This document shows, in pieces, positions 25,912-34,510 of a DNA stretch of 64,000 nucleotides. The DNA is from Cupriavidus pauculus (GTDB lineage Bacteria; Pseudomonadota; Gammaproteobacteria; Burkholderiales; Burkholderiaceae). Every line of letters begins with the position of its first letter. Position 1 is the first letter of the stretch. Under the pieces are notes generated by a model that saw nothing but the letters and a program-made list of their open reading frames with translations, was not told the DNA's origin and did not search any database. The stretch spans positions 2,399,501-2,463,500 of the forward strand of contig NZ_CP044067.1 of assembly GCF_008693385.1 (NCBI RefSeq). The letters are read 5' to 3'. Position numbers and translations under genes: made by a program.

Positions 25912-26757
25912 TCAGACTTCCACGTCGCGCTGCGGCTTGCCGTCGTACGTCCACAGAAACTGGCGCGGAATCGGTCCCTTGTTGCGGCCGCCCTGCTGGG
26001 TTTGCTCCCACGCATGGGACAGGATGCCGACCGAACGCGACAGGCAGAACAGTCCGCGCGCGAGCGGCGCCGGAAAGCCGAGCTCGGCATAGATCACCGC
26101 GGTGGCGCCATCGATATTCATCGGAATGGGCTTGCTGCGTCCGGCACCGAGCGCGGCTTCCACCGCGCGCGCGATCTTCGCGTAACGCCCGGACACCACG
26201 CCATCGGCCGCGGCCGCATCCACGAGTTCGAGCAGGCGCGGCGCGCGCGGGTCGAGCGGGTGGAAACGATGGCCGAAGCCCGACACGAACTTGCCGTGCA
26301 GATCGCGATAGTGCTGCAGCGCTGCCGCAACCGCGTCCTCCTGCGGTGCGCCATCGTCGATGCGCCGCGCGATGTCCTGGTACAGCTCCACCGCCTGCTC
26401 GCCCGCACCGCCGTGCACGTCGCCGAGCACGTTCACCGCCGAAGCCATCGCATTGTTGAGGCCCACGCCGCAGGTCGCCGCCATGCGCGCGATGGCGATG
26501 CTCGGGGCCTGCGGGCCATGATCGACGGCCGCCATCAGCGCGGCGTCCAGCAGTTCGCCCTCGCGGCGCGCGGGCAGTTCGCCGCGCAGCATCAGCCAGA
26601 TCATCTGCGCGAACGACACGCGTCCGATCAGTTGCTCGATGGGATAGCCGCGATAGCGGATCTCGCCGGGACGCATGTCGATGATCTCGGTGCGCCACCA
26701 GTCCTGCGATGCCTGCTGGCCGGCGTCCATGGCCGGCTTGTCGTGTTCTGTCGTCAT
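25912..26757 (-). CDS. Short citrate-synthase-like protein, possible citryl-CoA-type lyase
   Basis: From ATG 26757 the protein is 281 residues, far shorter than citrate synthase (about 430). It keeps the core: RYRGYPIEQLIGRVSF, GGAGEQAVELYQD and the catalytic-site segment SGFGHRFHPLDPRAPRLLEL, followed by a second His near SHAWEQ. Proteins of this size are annotated as citryl-CoA lyases; they cleave or condense a carboxylic acyl-CoA with acetyl-CoA. The start overlaps the stop of the CoA-transferase gene (ATGA), so the two are translationally coupled. Together they suggest activation and then cleavage of an imported acid. Confidence 0.8.
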   Translation of the reverse strand: MTTEHDKPAMDAGQQASQDWWRTEIIDMRPGEIRYRGYPIEQLIGRVSFAQMIWLMLRGELPARREGELLDAALMAAVDHGPQAPSIAIARMAATCGVGLNNAMASAVNVLGDVHGGAGEQAVELYQDIARRIDDGAPQEDAVAAALQHYRDLHGKFVSGFGHRFHPLDPRAPRLLELVDAAAADGVVSGRYAKIARAVEAALGAGRSKPIPMNIDGATAVIYAELGFPAPLARGLFCLSRSVGILSHAWEQTQQGGRNKGPIPRQFLWTYDGKPQRDVEV

Positions 26758-27953
26758 ACCGCGCGTGCCTCCTTGAGCGATGCGATGTCCGTGGCGTCGT
26801 AGCCGAGCTGCGCGAGAATCTCGTCCGTATGCTCGCCCAGCTGCGGCGGGGGCGTGTCGACCGACGGCGCCTCGTGGTTGACCTTGAATCCCGTGCGCAC
26901 GAGCCGGATGTCGCGGCCCACGCCGGGCACGTCGGCAAAGTGCCCGATCATGCCGCGATCGCGCACCTGCGGATGGGCGAGCGTGTCGGGCACGTCCATC
27001 ACGGGTCCCGCGGGCACGCCCGCGTCGTTGAGCAACTGCCACCATTCGGTGGCGGACCTGGCCGCCAGTTCGGCCTCGAGCGCCTGCTTGAGCGCGCCAC
27101 GATTGGTCAGGCGCGCCTGACGCTCGGCGAAACGCGGATCGGCGGCGAGGTCCGGGCGTCCGATCACGCGGCACACGGCCTCGAACTGCTCCTGCTTGTT
27201 GGCCGCGATATTGAGCAGGCCATTGCCCGTATGGAACGTGCCCGACGGGCTCGCGGTCATGTTCTCGTTGCCCATCGGCGACGGGTTCTTGCCCGCGATC
27301 AGATGGTTCGACACGACCCAGCCCATCGTTGCGAGCGTGGCCTCGAGCATCGATACGTCGAGGAAGTAGCCCTCGGTGCGTTCATGATCGGCCAGCGACG
27401 CGGCGATCGAGAACGCGGCCGTGATGCCGCCGATGGTGTCCGACACCGGATATCCCACGCGATAGGGCGCGGTGTCCGCATCGCCGGTGATGCTCATTAC
27501 GCCGGACATGCCCTGGATGATCTGGTCGTACGCGGGCAGATCGGACAGCGGACCGTCCTGGCCGAAGCCCGAGATCGCGCAATAGATCAGGCGCGGATTC
27601 TCCTTGCGCAGTGCCTCGTAGCCGAGCCCGAGGCGCGTCATCACGCCCGGCCGGAAATTCTCGACCACGACGTCCGCGCTGCGTACGAGCTTGCGGAAGA
27701 CTTCCTTGCCCTGGGCGTGCTTGAAGTTGACCGTGATCGAACGCTTGCCCGGGTTCTGCGCGAGGAACGACACGCCCATCAGGCGCTTGTTCAGTTCGGC
27801 ATCGGCGCCGAGCTGGCGCGCGAGGTCGCCCGTGCCCGGCGTTTCCACCTTGATGACCTCCGCACCCATGTGCGCGAGCTGGTGGCAGCAGAACGGCCCG
27901 GCCAGCACGTTGGTCAGGTCCAGCACGCGGATATTGCGTAGCGGCTTCTGCAT
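26754..27953 (-). CDS. CaiB/BaiF-family CoA-transferase
   Basis: A 399-residue class III CoA-transferase with VLDLTNVLAGPFCCHQLAHMG at the N-terminus, RSITVNFKHAQG, the ENFRPGVM block and Asp172 in PVSDTIGG, aligning with the acyl-enzyme Asp169 of formyl-CoA transferase. It moves CoA between carboxylic acids without ATP. The downstream gene, coupled by a four-base overlap, is a citrate-synthase-like lyase; upstream, 12 bases away, is a Bug receptor. The operon is therefore a plausible uptake, activation and cleavage route for one carboxylic acid. Confidence 0.9.
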   Translation of the reverse strand: MQKPLRNIRVLDLTNVLAGPFCCHQLAHMGAEVIKVETPGTGDLARQLGADAELNKRLMGVSFLAQNPGKRSITVNFKHAQGKEVFRKLVRSADVVVENFRPGVMTRLGLGYEALRKENPRLIYCAISGFGQDGPLSDLPAYDQIIQGMSGVMSITGDADTAPYRVGYPVSDTIGGITAAFSIAASLADHERTEGYFLDVSMLEATLATMGWVVSNHLIAGKNPSPMGNENMTASPSGTFHTGNGLLNIAANKQEQFEAVCRVIGRPDLAADPRFAERQARLTNRGALKQALEAELAARSATEWWQLLNDAGVPAGPVMDVPDTLAHPQVRDRGMIGHFADVPGVGRDIRLVRTGFKVNHEAPSVDTPPPQLGEHTDEILAQLGYDATDIASLKEARAV

Positions 27954-27965
27954 CGAAAACCCTCC

Positions 27966-28964
27966 TTACTCCACGCGAGCGCCGGATTCGCGCACGATGG
28001 CGCCCCAGCGGGTGTTCTCGCTCTTGATGAATGCGGCCAGCTCCTGCGCGGTGCCGCCGCGCGGCTCGCTGCCTTCCTCGCGCATGCGCGCGATGGTGTC
28101 CGGCTGCTTGAGCGCCTTGTTGACTTCGTCGTTGAGGCGCGCCACCACGTCGGCGGGCGTACCGGCCGGCGCGACCAGCGCCTTCCAGTCTTCCGCGGCA
28201 AAGCCGGCATAGCCCTGCTCGGCCACGGTCGGCACGTTCGGCAGCAGCGCCAGGCGCTTGGGCGAGGTCACCGCCAGCGCGCGCAGGCGGCCGGCCTTGA
28301 GCATCGGCAGCGCGATGGGCGGCGTGGCGAAGTAGAAATCGGTCTGGCCGCCCATGAGGTCGGTCAGCGCGGGGGAGGCGCCCTTGTACGGGACGTGGAG
28401 CGCCTTGAAGCCCGCGCGGCGCTGGAACATCTCGCCAGTCAGATGGCCGACCGTGCCGGTGCCGGCCGATGCCATCGACGTCTGCTTCGCCTTGGCCGCG
28501 GTCACGAATTCGGCCAGCGTCTTGTACGGGGCGTCCTGTTTCACGATCAGCACGACGGGCTGCGCGGACACGAGCACCACGGGCGTGAAGTCCTTGATCG
28601 GGTCGAACGGCAGCTTGGGATACAGCGTGGGGTTGATCGCGAGGTTCGCGGTCTGGCCCATGCCGATCGTGTAGCCATCCGGCTTGGCCTTGGCCACGGC
28701 ATCCAGACCGATATTGCCGCCCGCGCCCGCGCGGTTCTCCACCACCACGGTCCAGTGCGCGGCCGGGCCGACCTTGTCGAACACCAGGCGCGACAGCACG
28801 TCGGTGCCGCCCGCGGGCGGGAACGGCACGACCAGCCGGATCGGCTGCGTCGGATAGCCCGCGGCGATGGCCGAGGCGATCGGGGTCAGCAGGCTCGGAA
28901 CGGCAAGGGTGGCGGCGATGGCGGTGAGCCGGCGCATGGCGGCGCGGCGCGGGGCGGAATGCAT
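27966..28964 (-). CDS. Bug-family (tripartite tricarboxylate type) periplasmic solute receptor
   Basis: A 332-residue receptor with a signal peptide ending near ASAIAAG and the mature opening YPTQPIRLVVPFPPAGGTDV. Family blocks VVENRAGAGGNIGLDAVAK and HVPYKGASPALTDLMGGQT are present. It is only moderately like the receptor at 23079. It is the first gene of the operon with the CoA-transferase and the lyase. The likely ligand is the acid that those enzymes process. An inverted repeat at 28991-29013 lies just upstream of the start. Confidence 0.92.
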   Translation of the reverse strand: MHSAPRRAAMRRLTAIAATLAVPSLLTPIASAIAAGYPTQPIRLVVPFPPAGGTDVLSRLVFDKVGPAAHWTVVVENRAGAGGNIGLDAVAKAKPDGYTIGMGQTANLAINPTLYPKLPFDPIKDFTPVVLVSAQPVVLIVKQDAPYKTLAEFVTAAKAKQTSMASAGTGTVGHLTGEMFQRRAGFKALHVPYKGASPALTDLMGGQTDFYFATPPIALPMLKAGRLRALAVTSPKRLALLPNVPTVAEQGYAGFAAEDWKALVAPAGTPADVVARLNDEVNKALKQPDTIARMREEGSEPRGGTAQELAAFIKSENTRWGAIVRESGARVE

Positions 28965-28990
28965 GGAATAGTCTCCGGAACTTTGTTTTC

Positions 28991-29013
28991 GTTATTCTGT
29001 AAGATAGAACAAC
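28991..29013. promoter_or_regulatory. Inverted repeat upstream of the Bug/CoA-transferase operon
   Basis: GTTATTCT and AGAACAAC-side arms form an imperfect 23-bp dyad (GTTnTTCT ... AGAAnAAC), 27 bases before the receptor start and overlapping where the promoter should be. Size and TTCT/AGAA core fit an IclR- or LysR-type operator. The same gap continues with a second AAAGAAAGAAC. Confidence 0.45.
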
Positions 29014-29142
29014 GATCTTAAAGAAAGAACAAGCGCAGAATAGAAGCGACGGTAGTCCGTGTCAAGCGGCGCGCGCTACCCACGTACCGCCATCCGCGTC
29101 CACTACAATGGCGCCCCAAACCATCCCATTCGGCATTCCGTC

Positions 29143-30396
29143 ATGTCTCACGCCTGCGGCCTCGACTTCGGCACCTCCAACTCCACGATGGGCTGGTTGC
29201 GCCCCGGTCATCCGGTATTGCTGCCGCTCGAGGACGGCAAGTCCACGCTGCCTTCGGTGATCTTCTTTCACGCCGAGGATCCTCTCGTCGCCTACGGCCG
29301 CGCGGCACTGTCGGACTATCTCGCCGGGTACGAAGGGCGGCTCATGCGCTCGCTCAAGAGCCTGCTCGGCACATCGATGATGGACGACAGCACCGAGGTC
29401 ATGGGCCGCGCGATGCCGTTCCGCGACCTGCTCGCGCACTTCATCGGCGAACTCAAGCGCCGTGGCGAGGCCGCCGCGGGCACGACGTTCACCCAGGCCG
29501 TGCTGGGCCGGCCCGTGTACTTCATCGACGAGGATCCCGTCGCGGACAAGCTGGCCGAGGACACGCTCGCGGACATCGCGCGCAAGGCGGGTTTCAAGGA
29601 CATCGCGTTCCAGTACGAGCCGATTGCCGCCGCATTCGACTACGAGGCGGGCATCTCGCATGAAGAACTCGTGCTGGTCGCCGATATCGGGGGCGGTACG
29701 TCCGACTTCTCGCTCGTGCGGCTGTCGCCGGAGCGCGCGAAACGGCTCGACCGCCATGAGGACATCCTCGCCAACGGCGGCGTGCATATCGGCGGAACCG
29801 ACTTCGACCGCGCGCTGAGCCTGGCCAGTGCCATGCCGCTGCTCGGGCTCGGCAGCACGCTGCGCAATGGCAAGGAAATGCCGTCGAGCCAGTACTTCGA
29901 CCTCGCGAGCTGGCACACGATCAATCTGGTCTACACGCGCAAGGCGTGGTCGGTGGTGATGGACAACTATCGCGACGCGGCCGATACCGAGAAGCTCGAC
30001 CGCCTGATCCGGCTGATCAAGGAGCGCGCGGGCCACTGGCTGGCGATCCAGGTGGAGGCGGCAAAGATCGCGCTGTCGGACACCGAGGAGGCGAGTGTGG
30101 ATCTGGGCCGCATCGCGCCGGACCTCGTGCTGTCGATCACGCGCGACGACTTCGACCAGTCGATCCACAAGCTCGTGACGAAGACGGAGACCTCCGTGCG
30201 CAATATGCTGGCCGACGCCGGCGTGGGCGGCGACAAGGTGGACACCATCCTGTTCACGGGCGGCTCCAGCAGCGTGCCGATGCTGCGCGAGCGGCTGTCG
30301 CATCTGCTGCCGCATGCGCGGCGCGTGGAGGGAGATCTGTTCGGTGGCATCGGCTCGGGTCTGGCCCGCGATGCCACGCGGAAGTTCGGCGGTTGA
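29143..30396 (+). CDS. Hsp70-like ATPase (YegD family)
   Basis: From ATG 29143 (MSHACGLDFGTSNST) the protein is 417 residues. Phosphate-1 motif GLDFGTSNS, phosphate-2 LVADIGGGTSDFS and the adenosine motif LFTGGSSSVPMLRERL identify the actin/Hsp70 ATPase fold. It stops soon after the nucleotide-binding domain, so it lacks the substrate-binding and lid domains of DnaK, as YegD does. No DnaJ or GrpE gene is near. The in-frame ATG-less extension to 29059 lacks conservation. Client and role unknown. Confidence 0.9.
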   Translation: MSHACGLDFGTSNSTMGWLRPGHPVLLPLEDGKSTLPSVIFFHAEDPLVAYGRAALSDYLAGYEGRLMRSLKSLLGTSMMDDSTEVMGRAMPFRDLLAHFIGELKRRGEAAAGTTFTQAVLGRPVYFIDEDPVADKLAEDTLADIARKAGFKDIAFQYEPIAAAFDYEAGISHEELVLVADIGGGTSDFSLVRLSPERAKRLDRHEDILANGGVHIGGTDFDRALSLASAMPLLGLGSTLRNGKEMPSSQYFDLASWHTINLVYTRKAWSVVMDNYRDAADTEKLDRLIRLIKERAGHWLAIQVEAAKIALSDTEEASVDLGRIAPDLVLSITRDDFDQSIHKLVTKTETSVRNMLADAGVGGDKVDTILFTGGSSSVPMLRERLSHLLPHARRVEGDLFGGIGSGLARDATRKFGG

Positions 30397-30429
30397 TACC
30401 GGCGACCGATCGTCGCCGAGGCTGGACGA

Positions 30430-31122
30430 CTAGCGCTGGCCCGGTTGCGGGGCCGCGCCCAGTGCCGTGCCCGCCATGGCGCGGGCACGCGCCAGCGCTG
30501 CTTTCGCGGCCGCCGCGTCGCGGCCCAGCCGCATCAGCCCGCCAAGCTCCCACGGCGCCCTGAGCAGGCCCAGCAGGATGGCCCCGATATCGGTGCTGCC
30601 ATCGGCTGCCATACCGGCCACGGCCAGCGGCGGCACCGGACGTTCGGCTGGATCGATCACGATGCGCAGCGCCGCGAACGGCAGCCCGCAATCGCGTGCC
30701 GCGCGCGCGGCGATATGCGATTCCATATCCACGGCCAGTGCGCCGCGCGTGCGATGCAGCGCGGCCTTGTCGGCCACCGTGGTCACCGCGGCATCCATGC
30801 CCGCGATCGGCCCCGACACCGAGTGTGGCAGCGCGGCGCGCAGCGCGTCATGCCATGCGGCGTCGCAGGGGAGCAATGTGTCCCCATCCTGTACCGATGC
30901 GGCGACGATCACGGCGCCGGGCTGCAACCGTGGTGCGAGCCCGCCCGCCACGCCGATGCTGATCACGCCGCGATGGGTGCCCGGTCGCCGTGCCAGCAAT
31001 TCGGCCAGCTTTTCCTCGAGCCGACGGTCGCGAAATCCATGCAGCGTCGTGACACCGGGCCCCTCGGCGATGCGGGACTCGAACGTCATCCCGCTCACCG
31101 CGAGCACCGTGGCGTCCGTCAT
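30430..31122 (-). CDS. hpnG: Hopanoid-associated nucleoside phosphorylase
   Basis: A 230-residue phosphorylase-superfamily protein: LAVSGMTFESRIAEGPGV at the start, ISIGVAGGLAPRLQPGAVIV, and LAVDMESHIAARAARDCGLP, where the Met-Glu pair binds the nucleoside ribose. In hopanoid loci this gene, HpnG, cleaves adenine from adenosylhopane to give ribosylhopane. It starts three bases after the shc stop, in the same operon, which fixes the assignment. It is cytoplasmic or membrane-associated and has no signal peptide. Confidence 0.87.
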   Translation of the reverse strand: MTDATVLAVSGMTFESRIAEGPGVTTLHGFRDRRLEEKLAELLARRPGTHRGVISIGVAGGLAPRLQPGAVIVAASVQDGDTLLPCDAAWHDALRAALPHSVSGPIAGMDAAVTTVADKAALHRTRGALAVDMESHIAARAARDCGLPFAALRIVIDPAERPVPPLAVAGMAADGSTDIGAILLGLLRAPWELGGLMRLGRDAAAAKAALARARAMAGTALGAAPQPGQR

Positions 31123-31125
31123 CTG

Positions 31126-33141
31126 TCACATGCCCCAGGTGAGGGCACCGTTGCCTTCGCGCTGCAGGTTGCGGAAACGCGCGATCGCCCACAGCGGGAA
31201 GAAACGTGCGTAGCCGTGATAGCGCAGATAGAACACGCGGGGGAAGCCGACCGCCGTGAAGCGTGCCTCGTCCCACAGGCCGTGCGAGGCCTGCGTACGC
31301 AGCAGATAATCGACGCCGCGCGCCACGGCTGGATGATGGCCCTTGCCCGCGGCCATCAGGCCGAGCAGTGCCCAGGCCGTTTGCGACGCGACGCTCTGCG
31401 CGTGCTCGTGGCCCTTGTATTCGAGCTTGTAGCTGTCGCCGTCCTCGCCCCAGCCGCCGTCATCGTTCTGGATGCCGATGAGCCAGCTGGCCGCGCGCTG
31501 GACCTCGGGCGCATCCGCGCCCATGCCTGCCGCGTTCAGCGCGCACAGCGCGCTCCACGTGCCATAGATATAGTTGGTGCCCCAGCGGCCGTACCAGCTG
31601 CCGTTGGCTTCCTGCTCGTCGAGCAGATAGCGCAGCGCGCGCGCCGAAGGTTCGCTCGTGGCGGGCATCTCGCCGATCTGGCACAGCAGCGCCAGACAGC
31701 GTGCCGAGACGTCGGCCGTGGGCGGGTCGAGCAACGCGCCATGGTCCGCGAACGGAATGTTGTTCAGATACAGATGGGTGTTCTCGGGCTCGAACGCGCC
31801 CCAGCCACCGTTGCTGCTCTGCATGCCGACCATCCATTCGCGCGCGCGCGCCACCGCCTCGTCGTAACGGTGCGTGCCTTCTTCCTTGTCGGCGCGATGC
31901 ATCGCCAGGCCGACCACCGCGGTATCGTCCACGTCGGGGTAATGCGCGTTGCGGTACTGGAACGCCCAGCCACCCGGACGCACATTGGGCCGGCGCACGG
32001 CCCAGTCACCGATCAGGTCGAGCTCCTGCAGGGGGACGAGCCAGTCGAGGCCGCGCGCGGCGGCCGCGATCGCGCGCGGTTCGCGCGCTTCCAGCAGCGC
32101 GTGGGCCGCGAGCGAGGTATCCCATACCGGCGACAGGCACGGCTGGCAGTAGGCTTCGTCGGCGTCCTCGTCGATGACGAGCAGCTTGTCGATCGACTTG
32201 CGCGCGATCGCGCGGTTCGGATCGTCGGCCGGCACACCGAGCACGTCGAACATCATCACCGAGTTGGCCATGGCCGGGAAGATCGCGCCCAGGCCGTCCT
32301 CGCCATTCAGGCGTTCCACGGTGAATGCGCGCGCGCGTTCGATCGCGCGCTGGCGTGCGCTGCGAGGGAACAGCGGTTCGGCCGCGCGCACCACGACGTC
32401 CAGCGCGGTGAACACGCTGTGCCAGAAACGGCTCTGATGCGGCGCCTTGCCCGGCAGGCCCAGCGTGCGCGCGGGCTTGAGGAACAGTTCGTCGATGCCG
32501 ATCTTGCGCGGGTTGCGCGCGCGGGGGCGCAGGCTGTTCAGCACCAGCAGCGGCACGATCACCGTGCGCGCCCAGTACGAAACCTTCGACAGATGGAACG
32601 GAAACCACTCCGGCAGCAGCATGATCTCCACCGGCATCATCGGCACCGCGCGCCACGGCATGACGCCGAACAGCGCGAGCATCGTGCGCGTGAAGACGTT
32701 GCTGGCCTCGGCGCCGCCCATCGCATGGATGGCCTTGCGCGCCCGCACCATATGCTCGGCCTGCGGGTCCTCGCCGATCATCTTGAGCGCGAAGTACGCC
32801 TTGACGGAGGCACTCACGTCCGCGGCGCCTTCATGGAACAGCGGCCAGCCGCCATCGGCATTCTGGATGCGGCGCAGGTATCGGCCGATGCGGCGCTCGA
32901 GTTCGAGGTTCGGCGTCTCGCCGAGGTAATGCACCATCAGCACATACTCGGCCGGGATCGTCGCGTCGGCTTCCAGCTGGTAGACCCAGTGACCGTCGGC
33001 CTGTTGCTGGTCCAGCAGCGCGTCTACGGCGCTGGCAATGCCGGCGTCGAGCGGATCCGGCAGCGCGGCGCGGACGGAGACGTCCGGGCGCGGCGGCGAC
33101 TCGGTAATGGGGCGGGGTGACAATGCAGCCTGATTCATCAA
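31126..33141 (-). CDS. shc: Squalene-hopene cyclase
   Basis: The 671-residue protein has the catalytic DVDDT motif with Asp403 to Asp406 and many QW repeats (for example QNADGGWPLF, QSSNGGWGAF, QNDDGGWGED), plus the C-terminal FPRVFYLRYHGYARFFPLWA block. It cyclises squalene to hopene at the membrane, the first committed hopanoid step. Length is usual for bacterial cyclases. It lies between hpnD (121 bases upstream) and hpnG (3 bases downstream). Confidence 0.96.
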   Translation of the reverse strand: MMNQAALSPRPITESPPRPDVSVRAALPDPLDAGIASAVDALLDQQQADGHWVYQLEADATIPAEYVLMVHYLGETPNLELERRIGRYLRRIQNADGGWPLFHEGAADVSASVKAYFALKMIGEDPQAEHMVRARKAIHAMGGAEASNVFTRTMLALFGVMPWRAVPMMPVEIMLLPEWFPFHLSKVSYWARTVIVPLLVLNSLRPRARNPRKIGIDELFLKPARTLGLPGKAPHQSRFWHSVFTALDVVVRAAEPLFPRSARQRAIERARAFTVERLNGEDGLGAIFPAMANSVMMFDVLGVPADDPNRAIARKSIDKLLVIDEDADEAYCQPCLSPVWDTSLAAHALLEAREPRAIAAAARGLDWLVPLQELDLIGDWAVRRPNVRPGGWAFQYRNAHYPDVDDTAVVGLAMHRADKEEGTHRYDEAVARAREWMVGMQSSNGGWGAFEPENTHLYLNNIPFADHGALLDPPTADVSARCLALLCQIGEMPATSEPSARALRYLLDEQEANGSWYGRWGTNYIYGTWSALCALNAAGMGADAPEVQRAASWLIGIQNDDGGWGEDGDSYKLEYKGHEHAQSVASQTAWALLGLMAAGKGHHPAVARGVDYLLRTQASHGLWDEARFTAVGFPRVFYLRYHGYARFFPLWAIARFRNLQREGNGALTWGM

Positions 33142-33262
33142 TTCGGGGCGGTACTTGCGATGGATGGGCAGCGACGCTTTTCAGCCGATCTCATCTGTAT
33201 CGTTTTATCTGTGTGTCGGGTTGACAGCGGGGTTGACGGCGGATCTCGTGGCGGCGGGGCGG

Positions 33263-34114
33263 TCAGAAGAGCGTATGCCGCAGCAGGATCCAGACGAGCC
33301 GCGCCTTGGGCACGCGCACGCGCGCGCGCGGCGGGCGCCATCCGCGCGCCAGCAGGCGCGTCAGGATGCCGTGGTAGACGTCGAACATGATGCGCGGCGA
33401 TTTCACGAGGCGCGACGGGCAGCGCGCCATGATCGCGGCCGAAGCGTCGTAATGCGTTTGCGCCTCGTGCGCCAGGGCGATGCATACGCGATCGATATTC
33501 GGATGGTCGATGACCTCGTTCGGCGTACCGCGCGGAATGCCGGCGGCCGCCAGGCCTTCCGCCGGCAGATAAAGCCGGTTGATGGCGGCGTCCTCGTCGA
33601 TGTCGCGCAGGATATTCGTCAATTGCAGCGCGCGACCCAGATGGTACGACAGCTCGATGCCTGGCGCTTCCTCGAGGCCGAACACGCGCACGGCCAGACG
33701 GCCTACGGCGCTGGCCACGCGGTCGCAGTACAGATCCAGCGTCTCGGCGCGCGGTGCCTGGATATCGGCGACCACGTCCATGGTCATGCCGTCGATCACG
33801 TCGAGGAAGTCCTGCTGCTTGAGCCGGAATGCGCGAATCTGCACGTCGAGCGCGCGCAGCCGCGCGGGCGGGGTGCCCGCGTAGCAGGCGGCAAGGTCGG
33901 CGCGCCACTGCGCGAGCGCGTCGAGGCGCGCCTGCTCGGGGGCATCGCCGTCGTCGGCAATATCGTCCACCGCGCGGCAGAACGCGTAGATCTCGAACAT
34001 GGCCTGCCGCTGCGAGGGCGGCAGGATGCGCAGCGCCGTATGGAACGAGCTGCCGGATGATGCGGCGGGCCCGGCAATGGGGCCGCCGGGCGAGGCGATG
34101 TCTGTACCTGCCAC
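33263..34114 (-). CDS. hpnD: Squalene/phytoene synthase family, presqualene diphosphate synthase
   Basis: A 283-residue protein from GTG 34114, with GAGGAA five bases upstream. It has SSFHTALRILPPSQRQAM, the first Asp-rich motif FCRAVDDIADD, and the second at LQLTNILRDIDEDA. CDRVASAVGRLAVRVFG is the HpnD-type helix. HpnD condenses two farnesyl diphosphates to presqualene diphosphate, which HpnC and HpnE turn to squalene; those genes are not in the window. A longer frame reaches 34246, but its extra 44 residues are basic and lack homology-like pattern, so GTG 34114 is preferred. Confidence 0.87.
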   Translation of the reverse strand: MAGTDIASPGGPIAGPAASSGSSFHTALRILPPSQRQAMFEIYAFCRAVDDIADDGDAPEQARLDALAQWRADLAACYAGTPPARLRALDVQIRAFRLKQQDFLDVIDGMTMDVVADIQAPRAETLDLYCDRVASAVGRLAVRVFGLEEAPGIELSYHLGRALQLTNILRDIDEDAAINRLYLPAEGLAAAGIPRGTPNEVIDHPNIDRVCIALAHEAQTHYDASAAIMARCPSRLVKSPRIMFDVYHGILTRLLARGWRPPRARVRVPKARLVWILLRHTLF

Positions 34115-34249
34115 GGATTTCCTCGGCACGCGAATGGGATTGCCGCCAGGACGGCGCTGGATTTTGAGTCGGGCGATTATAGCAACTTCACCGTGGGGGC
34201 GCCTTTTGTGGCGAAAGTGCCATTTCCGGGGGCGATCGGCAAACAAAAA

Positions 34250-34269
34250 GGCCCCGCATTCGCGGGGCC
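34250..34269 (-). terminator. Rho-independent terminator of the cold-shock gene
   Basis: Eight-base-pair stem GGCCCCGC / GCGGGGCC with loop ATTC; on the minus strand it is followed by TTTTTGTTT. It lies 37 bases past the cold-shock stop codon. Confidence 0.88.
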
Positions 34270-34306
34270 CTTTCTTACGACCGAGGCCGAGATGGACAGA
34301 CCGGTA

Positions 34307-34510
34307 TCACACTGCCTGGATCTTCGTAGCCTGCTCGCCCTTCTGGCCCATGGCCTTCACGTAGCGAACCTTCTGGCCTTCCTTCAACGACTTGAAGCCT
34401 GCGCCCTCGATCGCGGAGAAGTGGGCAAACAGATCGTTGCCACCCGCGTCCGGGGTGATGAAGCCGAAGCCCTTGGCGTCGTTGAACCACTTGACAGTAC
34501 CGGTTTCCAT
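34307..34510 (-). CDS. Cold-shock domain protein (CspA family)
   Basis: A 67-residue single CSD protein from [18 protein letters not shown] (RNP-1), with [14 protein letters not shown] (RNP-2). It binds single-stranded RNA and DNA and melts mRNA structure. The start ATG 34510 is the conserved Met; four residues upstream are dispensable. Such genes often carry a long structured 5' leader, which would fit the long gap to the right of it. It is a single-gene unit closed by a clear terminator. Low temperature or growth-phase control is likely by family precedent. Confidence 0.95.
   Translation of the reverse strand: METGTVKWFNDAKGFGFITPDAGGNDLFAHFSAIEGAGFKSLKEGQKVRYVKAMGQKGEQATKIQAV

Noticed and set aside
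23016..26090. Very long minus-strand open frame of over 1000 codons opposite the Bug receptor operon
   Set aside because: It is the antisense of three well-recognised genes; its translation is Arg/His/Gly-rich with no recognisable domain, as expected from high-GC codon bias.
30445..33120. 891-codon plus-strand frame
   Set aside because: Antisense of squalene-hopene cyclase and hpnG, both certain; no motif.
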